Source: Panorpa germanica
Taxonomy: Eukaryota > Arthropoda > Insecta > Mecoptera > Panorpidae
Reading direction: 5' to 3'
Length of the DNA: 64,000 bases
Assembly: GCA_963678705.1 (NCBI GenBank)
Contig: OY783203.1
Span: 27,820,535-27,884,534, forward strand
Shown here: positions 34,750 through 48,738 of the stretch, piece by piece
Layout: each line of letters opens with the position of its first letter
Numbering within the stretch: the stretch's first letter is position 1
The notes under the pieces: generated by a model
Databases searched by the model: none
Told to the model about the DNA's origin: nothing
Seen by the model: the letters and a program-made list of their open reading frames with translations, nothing else
Position numbers and translations under genes: made by a program

Positions 34750-37700
34750 TATACAGGTAAATTTAACGCACAATTGGATTCTTTCAAAATTATGTTTACA
34801 ACTTTTTTAATTTTAAACTGATGACTTGGTTAGCGAGTGATGACAAAGCTCACATTTGTAGACGTCTAAAGGATATAATGATCATTACTTATGACGCTAT
34901 GATAGACGCTATTCAGTAACCAAACAACTGGCAATGAAATATTTCACTACGACATCTTAAAAGAGACTAACTAGAGACGCGTGTGATGTTTGACATTACG
35001 CATTATATAAAACATGCTCTAGTAATATTTAGTATCGCTTTTTATGCTTTTTTTAATGAATTATAAAATGAATTTGAACTCGCTATCTATCATAGTGCCA
35101 GAGATATTTTTCTTTTTATAAAAGTATCATGCAATGACGAAAACCAAACTTTGCAAAGAATTATAATCACTATAACTTGGCAACGCGACGTCTTAGAGAG
35201 TTAGTTTAGACATTGTTAAACTCGTATTGATGTCAACTAAAACTAGAACAATACCTAAATGTAATAGGACCGGAGTTATTTCACATTAATTATCATTTCT
35301 CTTTAATATAAATAATATATTTGTAATATCATTTATATTTCTTAATTTTTCACAAGCTAAAACGTGTTATTACTTATGACTTTGTTGACTTACCATTTAG
35401 AGTGTTTGCAATTTCCGCAAATAGATTTTTCGATAGAATAGTTGCAAATGGGTAAAGATGGTGAGGATTTTCCTCATAAAGAGTTACACCATGAGCAATA
35501 ACGGACAACAGTTTCTAAAAATAGATATTTAAAAGAACCCTTAATAAAATATTTAACATATAATAAAATTAACAATAGAAAACAATAATCTACAATTGTC
35601 TTGGATGTAAATATCTTTTCAGATTTCTCTTGACAGTTTTTGCCGTAAAGTTAAACTGTTCCGGCAAAACTGTCTGGTAAATCGTTACATATTGCGTGCT
35701 ACTATGATTATGTAATATGTATTGACTTACACCTAGTATCACTTCATATTCACGACAAAAATCCAATCTAATAACTTTGGTAAATAGTTTAATAATCGTT
35801 CTGACGGCCGTGTTTACTTTCCCACCAACATTATTATCTATTCTTGCTTTGGACCAAATTACCTCACAAATTAATGGCTGATACTCCGTGTAAAGCACTT
35901 TCATATATTTCCCCATGTGTCTGTAATACGTAGAATTTGTTTAACATACAGCTATTTGCACTTATTCTATTTTTACGTATTAAATTCTTACTTATGCATA
36001 AAAAGAACCAAATCATTTTGAAGCAACTTAACGATTATTTCTAATAAGATAAATAGTCGGTGGATTCTTGCTTTTTGGTTAAGAGCTTCAAATTTACGAA
36101 TTCTTATTTTGATGGTATTTTCTAATATGACTGGAAGAGTATTCTCATTCAGTTCAAGTGTCGTTCTTGTTATGGGGCCCCCTGATCTACCACCTCCGAA
36201 TTCATCCTTTAAACTTTTAATCAGAAAATAAAATATTCCCAATTTACGATTGGCCACAATTTCTTTTTCTGCAAACCATATCATTTGAGGAACACATTAT
36301 TTTTTTATGTATACTAATATGTAAAATAAATCATCTATATTACCTCGATAATTCGAAAGGAGGGGAGAGTGGACGGGTATTAACAAAGTACTACCTTCAC
36401 ATGTGAATTGTGTTAAGGGTACATAGTAAGAATTAATTCGCAAATAAATTGTTAAAAGAATTTGTCTGGAATGTTTGCATGATCGTACACATTTGAATTA
36501 AGGTGAAACGATACTTTGCCATTTTTTCTCGCGAAATATAGATGGCGATACCATACAGCAGGTTAAATATTATCAAAAAAACCATGTTTTTTTTATGTTT
36601 AAATCGTTTTATGTAAGTAACTATTTTAAGTATTTTTATACTAAGTATTTTTTTACTCTATATATTGTTAAGTCTTAAGCGTAAGTTTGAGAACCATAAT
36701 AAAGGTTATTTATGACAAATCCTTAGAAAATGTTACCAGTCATAGAAAAATTGGGGAAAACCTATTTTTGCGGTTCCAACTCATTATAAGTCAGTGGAAG
36801 AAAGCTTAAAATGTAGATACGTTATTCATCTAACTAATTGCAGGTTTAGATTTTGATTCGCGTTTATAGTTACTTACATAAAACGATTTAAACATAAAAA
36901 ACCATGGTTTTTCTGATAATATTTAATCTGCTGTATAGTATCGTCATCTATATTTCGCTAGAAACAATGGCCAAGTATCGTTTCACCTTAAGGTAACCTC
37001 AATGAAAAAATTGTATGGAGTAATGTTTGACGCCTCACCAATATTCAGCAATCGATAGTAAAATCGAAATAGACGTGCGCACACAAAAAGCGCGTTGCTC
37101 TCCCGTATACGGACGGCATGATAAGAACTAAAAATTCTGTAACCACCTTGTTCTGCTCCCTTTATTCTTGCAGTATAGTTAAAATATGTTCGAATTATCG
37201 AGGTGGAAATAATGTTGACCATACCCAACGTTACATCTATAGTTAGAGGCATCAATAACAACATTTTGTAGTATTTGTTCATCTTCTTAGAGTTTGGTGG
37301 ACAATCCCTGATGACCACGTCAAATATATCACACACGGTCTGTAAGGTATGTTTATTTCTTAAATATTCTTCATGCGGTAGATCCTGCAACAATATTTTC
37401 AAAATCCTTTTTATGAAGATAAAAACTTCAGAATATAATTTTTCTATAAAATGTATCTTACCAGTACATAGTCAAAAACTGTTTGCAAAGCGCAACAAGA
37501 AGGTAACTTCCGGTAATCTAAAATACATTCACTCAAGAATGTTGTAACAAATTGAGGTGCTGTTGTAACATAATGTGGTAACATTTGATTGATGCTGCAC
37601 TTCGCATCATTCGTGCAAACAGTCTAAAATTGATAAATTAAATTTTAGAAAACAGAGTAATGACCGTTACATGTCTCAGGCAGGCCTTTCTGATTGACAT

Positions 37701-39338
37701 GTAACAGTGTATATTTGCTAAATTTTTCCATTTAACGAACCATTTTCTTTGTTTCCGGATCATAATTAGTAACATTATAATCTAAATTGAATCTACAAGA
37801 TGGATTTAAATTAAAAGTATTTAATATGATAAAAACATTCAATGAAAATTTTTGGGATATAGAAAGAAATGGGTTGTGACGAATTTCAAGATCATCTTTC
37901 CCTATTGCGGAGAAGTAATTATCCATAGCCCTAAAGAATGTAACTTCATCTCTTATGTAAACACCACGCGTTCTCTTGAATATTGAGATTGCTCCTAGTT
38001 TTATATAGTCTTCCATAGTGATGTTATCACTTGGACCTGATTGACCGTTGTTTTCATTTATGGCATAACTATAATCATCATTTCTCTGAAAGAAAAAAAC
38101 ATATTGGTTAACTTACATCAAATTGTATTTTCAGTTAAACATTAAAGAGATTAAAACATTAAAATTGGGTATTTCATTCCACTTTTGTTAAATACCAAGC
38201 ATAGTTAATTGTCGAAAATTGGTTAAAAGGTAGAAGGGAGGATCTTATACATAGAATTTTTGCTCCTCCTTTGGGCCTACATGTGGTAGGAAAAAATTAA
38301 GATGTTCAGGCTCAAATTAGGTTGATATTCAAAACCTCATATAAACCTATTCTGCCCTAGTGACAAAGATCCATTTTAGGATTAGGATAGGTGTAAAAGT
38401 GCATCTACAATCATGCATAATGATTTATATTGAAATCTTAGTAAGATCTCAATGTTTGAGTTAGCTGATGTATCTCAAGGTTGTAACTCTAAATTCTATA
38501 TTGGTTTGAGTATACATTTAAATATTAATAGTTAGTTTTCTATCGATAACTGGTGACTTTTTGTTCATTAGTCTTAGATCTTACGTTTAGTAAATATATG
38601 TTTCCCATTAACAGAAAAATATGAACTTACTCACTTTTACTTTACTGACTATTTTTTTGGCGGCAGATGCTTGGGCCTCAAAGTAGTCTTAACAAAAGTT
38701 ACTTTGTGCATTGATACAATCCAGTGTTAGCGTTGTTATAACGTCACTTGCCATTTAGTGTAGAAAATATAAAAACAATAACCAGTTTCTTAAAAGTACC
38801 ATTTATAACTGGTCCAAATTTTTGTACATCTTAGGTTTAAATGAGGTTCACACAGTCAGACTTAGAATAAGACGAGAATTATGATTTCATTTAGGATCAT
38901 ACAACAACATTAAGATGAGACGAGGTTCACTTTACTGTTTTCAGGATGAAAAGAGGGGCAAAGATCCATTTTAGGATCAGGATAGGTCTAAAATTTCGAC
39001 TCGGGTAGTTACAAAATCTATATTACCTTTGAAGTTGCTTCTTGATTTTCCTGGATTCCTTCCAGTGCACCAACAGGTGGATTAGCATCAAGCATATTGG
39101 TATCAGATGTATTCAGCTGGAGCTGATTAGAGCGAGTTGTAGTCAAACTACGAACATCAACAGTAATGATTGGCATTTCGCTGTTAGGTGCAATTGCACC
39201 ACCGATGCTGGGACCAGGCTCATTTTCGACATTTCGACGTTTTCTTCGATTGACAATTGGAGAAATATTCAAGCAAGCTTCATTTTCTTCATCTGCGTTT
39301 CTTATTTTAAGTGTGCACCTTTTTTTAGGAGGCCTCAT
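33934..39338 (-). CDS. Array gene copy 2 (unknown ~810-residue protein)
   Basis: Exons: 39338-39027, 38085-37741, 37623-37462, 37384-37039, 36268-35992, 35920-35731, 35514-35394, 34613-33934 (2433 nt). Splice sites and phases are as in copy 1 and all exons are open. Exon 8 carries the 12-residue TYNEFSDTGRGA segment missing in copy 1. Private or shared replacements: MLDANPP and GIQEN in exon 1, NRSNK in exon 8, and GTVYDDDG in place of GTPEDDDG in the acidic repeat (shared with copy 3). Function unknown. Same orientation and spacing as its neighbours, so it is a paralogue by tandem duplication. Confidence 0.72.
34673..34745. repeat. (TA)n in last intron, unit 2
   Basis: About 73 bp of alternating TA in the intron between exons 7 and 8. 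Confidence 0.97.
36498..36991. mobile_element. MITE D in intron 4, unit 2
   Basis: 494 bp with TTAAGGTGAAAC ends. One extra T in a poly-T run compared with unit 1. Confidence 0.85.
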
Positions 39339-39698
39339 ATCTTGTACAATAAACAAAATAGAAAAAAATCAATAATTGATAATAATAAAATTACTAAGAT
39401 AAAAATATTAATTATATTTTTTCGGTTAAATAATTTTTAAAATTTTGTTTTATTATAGGCTTTTCTAGAAATTTTATTTAAAAATATTTTAATTCCTATT
39501 TCATGACTCTTATTAATAATTTTTTTTTTATATAGTATAACTAATTATTAAATAAATTATATTACCTGCTTTATTTGTTTATAATTAAAGAATTAAAAGC
39601 TTTTAATTAAATAAATTGTTATTAACAATCTGAAGCTCAATGAACTACAAACTAATTGCTTTAGATTTGCGATTAGTTTTTGTTTAAATATAAACAAA

Positions 39699-40365
39699 CT
39701 AGCTTTTACCCCCGTCGCAAGCGTTTGTTTTTTGTGTGTGGCTTGAATTTCATGTCAAAATTTAATTCCATTTTTAAATTGAAATAATAAATAAACTCGT
39801 CCTATATTAATTTTACATATTATAACAATTAATTTTTTATTTTATATTAAAATAAAAAATATTTTCAATTTATGCGTTTTTTGACCAACTTTTTTTCAAA
39901 ATTTGGGATTTTTTTTCGATTAGTAAATAAGTTACCAAGGTTAACCTATATACAAAATTTCAACTTTCTAGCACAATTTTTACTTTCGGAAAATACTGCC
40001 CACCGTGCCCCCAAATAAAATTTTGAAATTTTAATTTTTTTTTTATTAATGATATACTTAATTATTCTAGAATCCAGAATATGAACTTTCTCCAAAGTTC
40101 CCCACCGGGCCCCCGAATTTCTTCAACCCCACCTTTTTCAACTTTTGAATTTCTAATTTTTGAGAAATGTCAGCATTGAATACCTTAATACACATGCAAA
40201 ATTTCAACTTTCTATCTTTTACGAATTAAAAGTAATACAGCAAAAAAGGCTCACTTTTTTTCCAATTTTTAAAAAATTACCGGTTTCCAGAAAATTCAAG
40301 GAAAAATCCGGGGACGCCAAAAGTCTTAGAATTTTTTTCTCTACGAAATAGGATATTTTCAAAAT
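39699..40365. repeat. Dispersed repeat at the upstream end of unit 2
   Basis: Same as in unit 1. It contains GAAATGTCAGCATTGAAT where unit 1 has GAAATGAATTGAAT; the 6368 copy also has the GCATTGAA form, so unit 1 carries a small private deletion. Confidence 0.7.
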
Positions 40366-40906
40366 GATGCAACGTTGCACCTCCGTGGACAGAGTCTCCT
40401 TTATTTATATGGAAACTGCAAAAAAGAGTACGACAAGCGGTAAATGACGAAACCGTGCGTATGAAGTGACGCTACGTAGACGGGCTAAATGTTTATTAAT
40501 AGACTATTTTACTGTACTGTCAGCACTGTATTACTGTATCTTTTTCCTCTCTCACCATTTCGGTCCCCAAGAGCTCTAATGCGCATCAGAGACGTAACGA
40601 TTTATCGGATAGTTTGATGGAACAGTCCACCTGTAACGGTAAACCGGAGCGATAATGCAGGCTCTCATTTTGTCTCGTTTACCCGGTAAATTTGCAGAGT
40701 ATATGGCTTTTTTTTTATTATATTAGCTTCCGAGAGATAAGAGGAGGCAATTTGTGAGTGGAATTTATAGTAAAAACTCAATTGATTTAGACTATATATT
40801 ATAATTATTTATTGTGTATCAAATATTTAATTGATTAATTATTACATTTAATAATTATTACAATAAATTGAAAATTTGAATTTATTTGAAAGAATTCTTT
40901 TTTTTT

Positions 40907-41641
40907 TCATTTTTTGTTCATTTCTTGTAACGTCCTTCTACAATACTTAGCAAAAGAACTCAACAATCTACATCTTACATAGTACATTGAAATATGTTTA
41001 GGATCCAGACGCATTGATATCTTACGCTCTTTTGCGATTATTTTCTTCAAAGCCTTTTTCTTATCATCAGTAGTTCCATCATCATCATAAACAGTTCCAC
41101 CATCATCATCAGGAGTTCCACCATCATCATCAGTAGTTCCATCATTATCAGCAGTTCCACTATCATCAGAGGTTCCATGAAACTCGTCCGTATCGTATTC
41201 ATTATCATTTATTTCTTCTGGAACGTTCTTGTTTCTTCGATTCACCCTGTAGTGAGTTATCATCTCTTCGATTAACATTCGGTCAAACTCGTGCATTTTA
41301 TGTCCTTCGACAAACGCCGTTGTGGCATGATACAGCAGATTATATAAAAATTTAATTGTCTCCATTTTGGATTCATAGCCTATAGCACCTCGACCAGTGT
41401 CTGAAAACTCATTATATGTAAAAGAATCGGCGCAATTGTGGTAAGATTTAACAAGGTTATAGATGGATCCGATTCCATCTATTTGTTTTGATGTTATCTG
41501 CTTCACTATATTGGCTATGACGAAGAATTTCATGTGGGCTGGTGCCAACAGGGTTACCGCTTGTAGTTTTACTTCTGGTCTTTCAACTAGAAAGCAACAA
41601 ATTTATTAATATTCTAAATCTAACAAATTCATATACAGGTA

Positions 41642-41724
<83 letters not shown>

Positions 41725-44700
41725 TATACAGGTAAATTTAACGCACAATTGGATTCTTTCAAAATTATGTTTACAACTTTTTTAATTTTAAACTGATGAC
41801 TTGGTTAGCGAGTGATGACAAAGCTGACATTTGTAGACGTCTAAAGGATATAATGATCATTACTTATGACGCTATGATAGACGCTATTCAGTAACCAAAC
41901 AACTGGCAATGAAATATTTCACTACGACATCTTAAAAGAGACTAACTAGAGACGCGTGTGATGTTTGACATTACGCATTATATAAAACATGCTCTAGTAA
42001 TATTTAGTATCGCTTTTTATGCTTTTTTTAATGAATTATAAAATGAATTTGAACTCGCTATCTATCATAGTGCCAGAGATATTTTTCTTTTTATAAAAGT
42101 ATCATGCAATGACGAAAACCAAACTTTGCAAAGAATTATAATCACTATAACTTGGCAACGCGACGTCTTAGAGAGTTAGTTTAGACATTGTTAAACTCGT
42201 ATTGATGTCAACTAAAACTAGAACAATACCTAAATGTAATAGGACCGGAGTTATTTCACATTAATTATCATTTCTCTTTAATATAAATAATATATTTGTA
42301 ATATCATTTATATTTCTTAATTTTTCACAAGCTAAAACGTGTTATTACTTATGACTTTGTTGACTTACCATTTAGAGTGTTTGCAATTTCCGCAAATAGA
42401 TTTTTCGATAGAATAGTTGCAAATGGGTAAAGATGGTGAGGATTTTCCTCATAAAGAGTTACACCATGAGCAATAACGGACAACAGTTTCTAAAAATAGA
42501 TATTTAAAAGAACCCTTAATAAAATATTTAACATATAATAAAATTAACAATAGAAAACAATAATCTACAATTGTCTTGGATGTAAATATCTTTTCAGATT
42601 TCTCTTGACAGTTTTTGCCGTAAAGTTAAACTGTTCCGGCAAAACTGTCTGGTAAATCGTTACATGTTGCGTGCTACTATGATTATGTAATATGTATTGA
42701 CTTACACCTAGTATCACTTCATATTCACGACAAAAATCCAATCTAATAACTTTGGTAAATAGTTTAATAATCGTTCTGACGGCCGTGTTTACTTTCCCAC
42801 CAACATTATTATCTATTCTTGCTTTGGACCAAATTACCTCACAAATTAATGGCTGATACTCCGTGTAAAGCACTTTCATATATTTCCCCATGTGTCTGTA
42901 ATACGTAGAATTTGTTTAACTTACAGCTATTTGCACTTATTCTATTTTTACGTATTAAATTCTTACTTATGCATAAAAAGAACCAAATCATTTTGAAGCA
43001 ACTTAACGATTATTTCTAATAAGATAAATAGTCGGTGGATTCTTGCTTTTTGGTTAAGAGCTTCAAATTTACGAATTCTTATTTTGATGGTATTTTCTAA
43101 TATGACTGGAAGAGTATTCTCATTCAGTTCAAGTGTCGTTCTTGTTATGGGGCCCCCTGATCTACCACCTCCGAATTCATCCTTTAAACTTTTAATCAGA
43201 AAATAAAATATTCCCAATTTACGATTGGCCACAATTTCTTTTTCTGCAAACCATATCATTTGAGGAACACATTATTTTTTTATGTATACTAATATGTAAA
43301 ATAAATCATCTATATTACCTCGATAATTCGAAAGGAGGGGAGAGTGGACGGGTATTAACAAAGTACTACCTTCACATGTGAATTGTGTTAAGGGTACATA
43401 GTAAGAATTAATTCGCAAATAAATTGTTAAAAGAATTTGTCTGGAATGTTTGCATGATCGTACACATTTGAATTAAGGTGAAACGATACTTTGCCATTTT
43501 TTCTCGCGAAATATAGATGGCGATACCATACAGCAGGTTAAATATTATCAAAAAAACCATGTTTTTTTTATGTTTAAATCGTTTTATGTAAGTAACTATT
43601 TTAAGTATTTTTATACTAAGTATTTTTTTACTCTATATATTGTTAAGTCTTAAGCGTAAGTTTGAGAACCATAATAAAGGTTATTTATGACAAATCCTTA
43701 GAAAATGTTACCAGTCATAGAAAAATTGGGGAAAACCTATTTTTGCGGTTCCAACTCATTAAAAGTCAGTGGAAGAAAGCTTAAAATGTAGATACGTTAT
43801 TCATCTAACTAATTGCAGGTTTAGATTTTGATTCACGTTTATAGTTACTTACATAAAACGATTTAAACATAAAAAACCATGGTTTTTCTGTCAATATTTA
43901 ATCTGCTGTATAGTATCGTCATCTATATTTCGCTAGAAACAATGGCCAAGTATCGTTTCACCTTAAGGTAACCTCAATGAAAAAATTGTATGGAGTAATG
44001 TTTGACGCCTCACCAATATTCAGCAATCGATAGTAAAATCGAAATGGACGTGCGCACACAAAAAGCGCGTTGCTCTCCCGTATACGGACGGCATGATAAG
44101 AACTAAAAATTCTGTAACCACCTTGTACTGCTCCCTTTATTCTTGCAGTATAGTTAAAATATGTTCGAATTATCGAGGTGGAAATAATGTTGACCATACC
44201 CAACGTTACATCTATAGTTAGAGGCATCAATAACAACATTTTGTAGTATTTGTTCATCTTCTTAGAGTTTGGTGGACAATCCCTGATGACCACGTCAAAT
44301 ATATCACACACGGTCTGTAAGGTATGTTTATTTCTTAAATATTCTTCATGCGGTAGATCCTGCAACAATATTTTCAAAATCCTTTTTATGAAGATAAAAA
44401 CTTCAGAATATAATTTTTCTATAAATTGTATCTTACCAGTACATAGTCAAAAACTGTTTGCAAAGCGCAACAAGAAGGTAACTTCCGATAATCTAAAATA
44501 CATTCACTCAAGAATGTTGTAACAAATTGAGGTGCTGTTGTAACATAATGTGGTAACATTTGATTGATGCTGCACTTCGCATCATTCGTGCAAACAGTCT
44601 AAAATTGATAAATTAAATTTTAGAAAACAGAGTAATGACCGTTACATGTCTCAGGCAGGCCTTTCTGATTGACATGTAACAGTGTATATTTGCTAAATTT

Positions 44701-46313
44701 TTCCATTTAACGAACCATTTTCTTTGTTTCCGGATCATAATTAGTAACATTATAATCTAAATTGAATCTACAAGATGGATTTAAATTAAAAGTATTTAAT
44801 ATGATAAAAACATTCAATGAAAATTTTTGGGATATAGAAAGAAATGGGTTGTGACGAATTTCAAGATCATCTTTCCCTATTGCGGAGAAGTAATTATCCA
44901 TAGCCCTAAAGAATGTAACTTCATCTCTTATGTAAACACCACGCGTTCTCTTGAATATTGAGATTGCTCCTAGTTTTATATAGTCTTCCATAGTGATGTT
45001 ATCACTTGGACCTGATTGACCGTTGTTTTCATTTATGGCATAACTATAATCATCATTTCTCTGAAAGAAAAAAACATATTGGTTAACTTACATCAAATTG
45101 TATTTTCAGTTAAACATTAAAGAGATTAAAACATTAAAATTGGGTATTTCATTCCACTTTTGTTAAATACCAAGCATAGTTAATTGTCGAAAATTGGTTA
45201 AAAGGTAGAAAGGAGGATCTTATACATAGAATTTTTGCTCCTCCTTTGGGCCTACATGTGGTAGGAAAAAATTAAGATGTTCAGGCTCAAATTAGGTTGA
45301 TATTCAAAACCTCATATAAACCTATTCTGCCCTAGTGGCAAAGATCCATTTTAGGATTAGGATAGGTGTAAAAGTGCATCTACAATCATGCATAATGATT
45401 TATATTGAAATCTTAGTAAGATCTCAATGTTTGAGTTAGCTGATGTATCTCAAGGTTGTAACTCTAAATTCTATATTGGTTTGAGTATACATTTAAATAT
45501 TAATAGTTAGTTTTCTATCGATAACTGGTGACTTTTTGTTCATTAGTCTTAGATCTTACGTTTAGTAAATATATGTTTCCCATTAACAGAAAAATATGAA
45601 CTTACTCACTTTTACTTTACTGACTATTTTTTTGGCGGCAGATGCTTGGGCCTCAAAGTAGTCTTAACAAAAGTTACTTTGTGCATTGATGCAATCCAGT
45701 GTTAGCGTTGTTATAACGTCACTTGCCATTTAGTGTAGAAAATATAAAAACAATAACCAGTTTCTTAAAAGTACCATTTATAACTGGTCCAAATTTTTGT
45801 ACATCTTAGGTTTAAATGAGGTTCACACAGTCAGACTTAGAATAAGACGAGAATTATGATTTCATTTAGGATCATACAACAACATTAAGATGAGACGAGG
45901 TTCACTTTACTGTTTTCAGGATGAAAAGAGGGGCAAAGATCCATTTTAGGATCAGGATAGGTCTAAAATTTCGACTCGGGTAGTTACAAAATCTATATTA
46001 CCTTTGAAGTTGCTTCTTGATTTTCCTCGATTCCTTCCAGTGCACCAACAAGTGGATTAGCATCACGCATATTGGTATCAGATGTATTCAGCTGGAGCTG
46101 ATTAGAGCGAGTTGTAGTCAAACTACGAACATCAACAGTAATGATTGGCATTTCGCTGTTAGGTGCAATTGCACCACCGATGCTGGGACCAGGCTCATTT
46201 TCGACATTTCGACGTTTTCTTCGATTGACAATTGGAGAAATATTCAAGCAAGCTTCATTTTCTTCATCTGCGTTTCTTATTTTAAGTGTGCACCTTTTTT
46301 TAGGAGGCCTCAT
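40907..46313 (-). CDS. Array gene copy 3 (unknown ~810-residue protein)
   Basis: Exons: 46313-46002, 45060-44716, 44598-44437, 44359-44014, 43243-42967, 42895-42706, 42489-42369, 41586-40907 (2433 nt). Open throughout, with the same GT..AG phases. Replacements: GAVQGG and CARPF in exon 4 (shared only with copy 5; others have GAEQGG and CARLF) and GTVYDDDG in exon 8 (shared with copy 2). Exon 3 carries a synonymous TAC to TAT change also seen only in copy 5. Function and family unknown. Confidence 0.72.
41646..41720. repeat. (TA)n in last intron, unit 3
   Basis: About 75 bp of alternating TA. The flank reads CAGGTATTAAT as in units 4 and 5, against CAGCTATTAAT in units 1 and 2. Confidence 0.97.
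43473..43966. mobile_element. MITE D in intron 4, unit 3
   Basis: 494 bp with TTAAGGTGAAAC ends. The right arm has CTGTCAATATTTAATC, shared with unit 4, where units 1, 2 and 5 have CTGATAATATTTAATC. Confidence 0.85.
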
Positions 46314-46673
46314 ATCTTGTACAATAAACAAAATAGAAAAAAATCAATAATTGATAATAATAAAATTACTAAGATAAAAATATTAATTATATTTCTTCGG
46401 TTAAATAATTTTTAAAATTTTGTTTTATTATAGGCTTTTCTAGAAATTTTATTTAAAAATATTTTAATTCCTATTTCATGACTCTTATTAATAATTTTTT
46501 TTTTATATAGTATAACTAATTATTAAATAAATTATATTACCTGCTTTATTTGTTTATAATTATAGAATTAAAAGCTTTTAATTAAATAAATTGTTATTAA
46601 CAATCTGAAGCTCAATGAACTACAAACTAATTGCTTTAGATTTGCGATTAGTTTTTGTTTAAATATAAACAAA

Positions 46674-47340
46674 CTAGCTTTTACCCCCGTCGCAAGCGTT
46701 TGTTTTTTGTGTGTGGCTTGAATTTCATGTCAAAATTTAATTCCATTTTTAAATTGAAATAATAAATAAACTCGTCCTATATTAATTTTACATATTATAA
46801 CAATTAATTTTTTATTTTATATTAAAATAAAAAGTATTTTCAATTTATGCGTTTTTTGACCAACTTTTTTTCAAAATTTGGGATTTTTTTTCGATTAGTA
46901 AATAAGTTACCAAGGTTAACCTATATACAAAATTTCAACTTTCTAGCACAATTTTTACTTTCAGAAAATACGGCCCACCGTGCCCCCAAATAAAATTTTG
47001 AAATTTTAATTTTTTTTTTATTAATGATATACTTAATTATTCTAGAATCCAGAATATGAACTTTCTCCAAAGTTCCCCACCGGGCCGCCGAATTTCTTCA
47101 ACCCCACCTTTTTCAACTTTTGAATTTCTAATTTTTGAGAAATGTCAGCATTGAATACCTTAATACACATGCAAAATTTCAACTTTCTATCTTTTACGAA
47201 TTAAAAGTAATACAGCAAAAAAGGCTCACTTTTTTTCCAATTTTTCAAAAATTACCGGTTTCCAGAAAATTCAAGGAAAAATCCGGGGACGCCAAAAGTC
47301 TTAGAATTTTTTTCTCTACGAAATAGGATATTTTCAAAAT
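46674..47340. repeat. Dispersed repeat at the upstream end of unit 3
   Basis: Same element as in units 1 and 2, still with the GTGTGTGGCTTG form next to the GTCGCAAGCG motif (no hairpin). Confidence 0.7.
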
Positions 47341-47733
47341 GATGCAACGTTGCACCTCCGTGGACAGAGTCTCCTTTATTTATATGGAAACTGCAAAAAA
47401 GAGTACGACAAGCGGTAAATGACGAAACCGTGCGTATGAAGTGACGCTACGTAGACGGGCTAAATGTTTATTAATAGACTATTTTACTGTACTGTCAGCA
47501 CTGTATTACTGTATCTTTTTCCTCTCTCACCATTTCGGTCCCCAAGAGCTCTAATGCGCATCAGAGACGTAACGATTTATCGGATAGTTTGATGGAACAG
47601 TCCACCTGTAACGGTAAACCGGAGCGATAATGCAGGCTCTCATTTTGTCTCGTTTACCCGGTAAATTTGCAGAGTATATGGCTTTTTTTTTATTATATTA
47701 GCTTCCGAGAGATAAGAGGAGGCAATTTGTGAG

Positions 47734-47775
47734 CCTACTTTTTTACTCTTTTCATGCGATAATTCCAATGCGTTG
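47734..47775. other. 42-bp segment found only in unit 4
   Basis: Between GGCAATTTGTGAG and TGGAATTTATAG, which are contiguous in units 1, 2, 3 and 5, unit 4 has 42 extra bases starting CCTACTTTTTTACTC and ending CAATGCGTTG. It lies in the 3' flank of the gene, about 150 bp past the stop. It could be ancestral and lost elsewhere, or newly inserted; no duplicated target is evident. Confidence 0.8.
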
Positions 47776-47922
47776 TGGAATTTATAGTAAAAACTCAATT
47801 GATTTAGACTATATATTATAATTATTTATTGTGTATTAAATATTTTATTGATTAATTATTACATTTAATAATTATTACAATAAATTGAAAATTTGAATTT
47901 ATTTGAAAGAATTCTTTTTTTT

Positions 47923-48657
47923 TCATTTTTTGTTCATTTCTTGTAACGTCCTTCTACAATACTTAGCAAAAGAACTCAACAATCTACATCTTACATAGTA
48001 CATTGAAATATGTTTAGGATCCAGACGCATTGATATCTTACGCTCTTTTGCGATTATTTTCTTCAAAGCCTTTTTCTTATCATCAGTAGTTCCATCATCA
48101 TCTTCAGGAGTTCCACCATCATCATCAGGAGTTCCACCATCATCATCAGTAGTTCCATCATTATCAGCAGTTCCACTATCATCAGAGGTTCCATGAAACT
48201 CGTCCGTATCGTATTCATTATCATTTATTTCTTCTGGAACGTTCTTGTTTCTTCGATTCACCCTGTAGTGAGTTATCATATCTTCGATTAACATTCGGTC
48301 AAACTCGTGCATTTTATGTCCTTCGACAAACGCCGTTGTGGCATGATACAGCAAATTATATAAACATTTAATTGTATCCATTTTGGATTCATAGCCTATA
48401 GCACCTCGACCAGTGTCTGAAAACTCATTATATGTAAAAGAATCCGCGCAATTGTGGTAAGATTTAACAAGGTTGTAGATGGATCCGATTCCATCTATTT
48501 GTTTTGATGTTATCTGCTTCACTATATTGGCTATGACGAAGAATTTCATGTGGGCTGGTGCCAACAGGGTTACCGCTTGTAGTTTTACTTCTGGTCTTTC
48601 AACTAGAAAGCAACAAATTTATTAATATTCTAAATCTAACAAATTCATATACAGGTA

Positions 48658-48738
<81 letters not shown>

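Larger units (their letters stand above)
33393..40365. repeat. Array unit 2
   Basis: 6973 bp, colinear with unit 1. It shares with unit 3 the GTVYDDDG form of the acidic repeat, and with unit 1 some intron variants such as TCATTATAAGTCAG. Confidence 0.96.
40366..47340. repeat. Array unit 3
   Basis: 6975 bp. It shares exon variants with unit 2 (acidic repeat), with unit 5 (exons 3 and 4) and intron variants with unit 4, so it is mosaic. Confidence 0.96.
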
